A DNA stretch of 16,773 bases from Gammaproteobacteria bacterium (GTDB lineage Bacteria > Pseudomonadota > Gammaproteobacteria > UBA6429 > Thiohalophilaceae), in assembly GCA_013152045.1 (NCBI GenBank), contig JAADGZ010000149.1:1-16773 (forward strand). The letters are read 5' to 3'. How positions within the stretch are numbered: position 1 is the first letter of the stretch; every line of letters starts with the position of its first letter. Shown here one piece after another: positions 16,030-16,773 of the stretch. The position numbers and the translations under genes are program-made. The notes beneath the pieces are model-generated. The model ran no database searches and was not told where the DNA came from. It worked only from the letters and a program-made list of their open reading frames with translations.

Positions 16030-16773
16030 ATGGTACCTGTAACAAAAAAAATAAATGATTATGAAATCGAGATTTCTCATGGTTATAGGTTTGAAGAATT
16101 GCAGGAATTGTGGCTTTCGATACAGCTGGATCAAAACATACCTTTCTTTTTGACCTGGTCGTGGATTTCTTGCTGGATTAAAACGTATGATCCCGAACTA
16201 GTTGTTGTTTCGGCTAAACAGCACAATAAAACGGTAGCCATCGGCCTATTTACCTGTTCGGTTGACAATCGACATGGTTTCATCAAGTCTCGCCAATATC
16301 GACTCCATCAAATGGGGAACCCATTACTCGATCAAATCTGGATGGAGTACAATGATTTCATCTGTGTTGATGTACACCGCGTTGCGGCAGTTAATGCCTG
16401 TCTTCTGGCATTACAGCAAAGCGAAGAGAAGTGGGACGAAATTATATTGTCTATGATTTCAACATCGCGAGCCGATGATGTTCAACGAGAGATAAAAGAC
16501 TCTCGCATTCTTTTAACAAATCCATGTTATTCAAAGAACCTGGATAGTATTCGGGGTGAAAATTCACAATATCTTGCCACGCTGAGTGCCAATACACGTT
16601 ATCAGGTTAGACGGTCCATAAGATTGTATGAACAATTACATGGAAAAATAGGGTATAAGTTTGCTCAAACTACAGATGAAGCACTGGCATTATTTCATGA
16701 GGCAGGCAAGTATCATGTATTAAGGTGGCATGATAGTGGCTTCAACAATAAACAGTTCATATTATTTCATGAG
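16030..16773 (+). CDS. CelD/BcsL-like (FemAB-type) acetyltransferase, 3' end outside window
   Basis: An open frame of 248 codons runs from ATG 16030 to the end of the window without a stop. The start MVPVTKKINDYEIEI is followed by FEELQELWLSIQ, FFLTWSWISCWIKTYDPE and VVVSAKQHNKTVAIGLF, the pattern of the N-terminal part of BcsL/CelD and FemAB-like GNAT proteins. Later LSANTRYQVRRSIRLYEQ marks the start of the GNAT-like C-terminal half. Members are thought to acylate sugars or polymers in cellulose and exopolysaccharide clusters. The gene starts 16 bases after the FAD oxidoreductase stop, with a six-codon reading frame (16010-16030) bridging the gap and ending in TAATG, so coupled translation is possible. 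No strong ribosome binding site is seen. Confidence 0.7.
   Translation, partial: MVPVTKKINDYEIEISHGYRFEELQELWLSIQLDQNIPFFLTWSWISCWIKTYDPELVVVSAKQHNKTVAIGLFTCSVDNRHGFIKSRQYRLHQMGNPLLDQIWMEYNDFICVDVHRVAAVNACLLALQQSEEKWDEIILSMISTSRADDVQREIKDSRILLTNPCYSKNLDSIRGENSQYLATLSANTRYQVRRSIRLYEQLHGKIGYKFAQTTDEALALFHEAGKYHVLRWHDSGFNNKQFILFHE

Overview
The window is part of a surface or exopolysaccharide biosynthesis locus of a bacterium, most likely a gammaproteobacterium. The base composition is moderate, the promoters are of sigma-70 type, and the protein set (GT2 and GT4 glycosyltransferases, asparagine-synthase-like amidotransferases, a sugar epimerase, a pyruvyl transferase, an FrhB-like iron-sulfur flavoprotein and a CelD/FemAB-like acetyltransferase) is typical of exopolysaccharide clusters in environmental Proteobacteria. 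No rRNA, tRNA or CRISPR array was seen. The organism assignment is an inference from style only.

Layout. Bases 1-402 are the end of a membrane-anchored GT2 glycosyltransferase. At 604-2538 (+) lies an asparagine-synthase-like protein whose glutaminase half has lost its catalytic cysteine and several glutamine-site residues. Two minus-strand genes follow: a flippase-like UPF0104 membrane protein (2562-3566, with its own good promoter) and a membrane-anchored putative TIM-barrel glycoside hydrolase (3713-5140). A divergent promoter region (5141-5389) then drives a plus-strand set: polysaccharide pyruvyl transferase, FrhB-like iron-sulfur flavoprotein and alpha/beta hydrolase (5390-9025), coupled by a 4-base and a 7-base overlap. 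A decayed IS6-family transposase on the minus strand fills most of the next gap (about 9045-9540). A second plus-strand run follows: a conserved protein with an N-terminal HxH motif (9638-10455), a GT4 glycosyltransferase, an intact asparagine synthase, an SDR epimerase/dehydratase, a GlpD-like FAD oxidoreductase and an acetyltransferase-like protein cut by the window end.

How they may work together (inference). The glycosyltransferases build a repeat unit. The SDR protein, pyruvyl transferase, two amidotransferase-like proteins and the acetyltransferase-like protein would decorate it. The UPF0104 protein may act in lipid-linked transport, and the membrane-anchored glycosidase may trim or process the product outside the membrane.

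The most notable points are: (1) one base is missing in each of two otherwise intact genes (near 5456 and near 9730), and standard ORF calling hides the true N-termini of both; (2) an intact and a glutaminase-dead asparagine-synthase-like enzyme occur in the same locus; (3) an IS6 transposase fossil is readable across several stops and an internal deletion; (4) a Cys-to-Ser change sits in the first ferredoxin motif of the FrhB-like protein.
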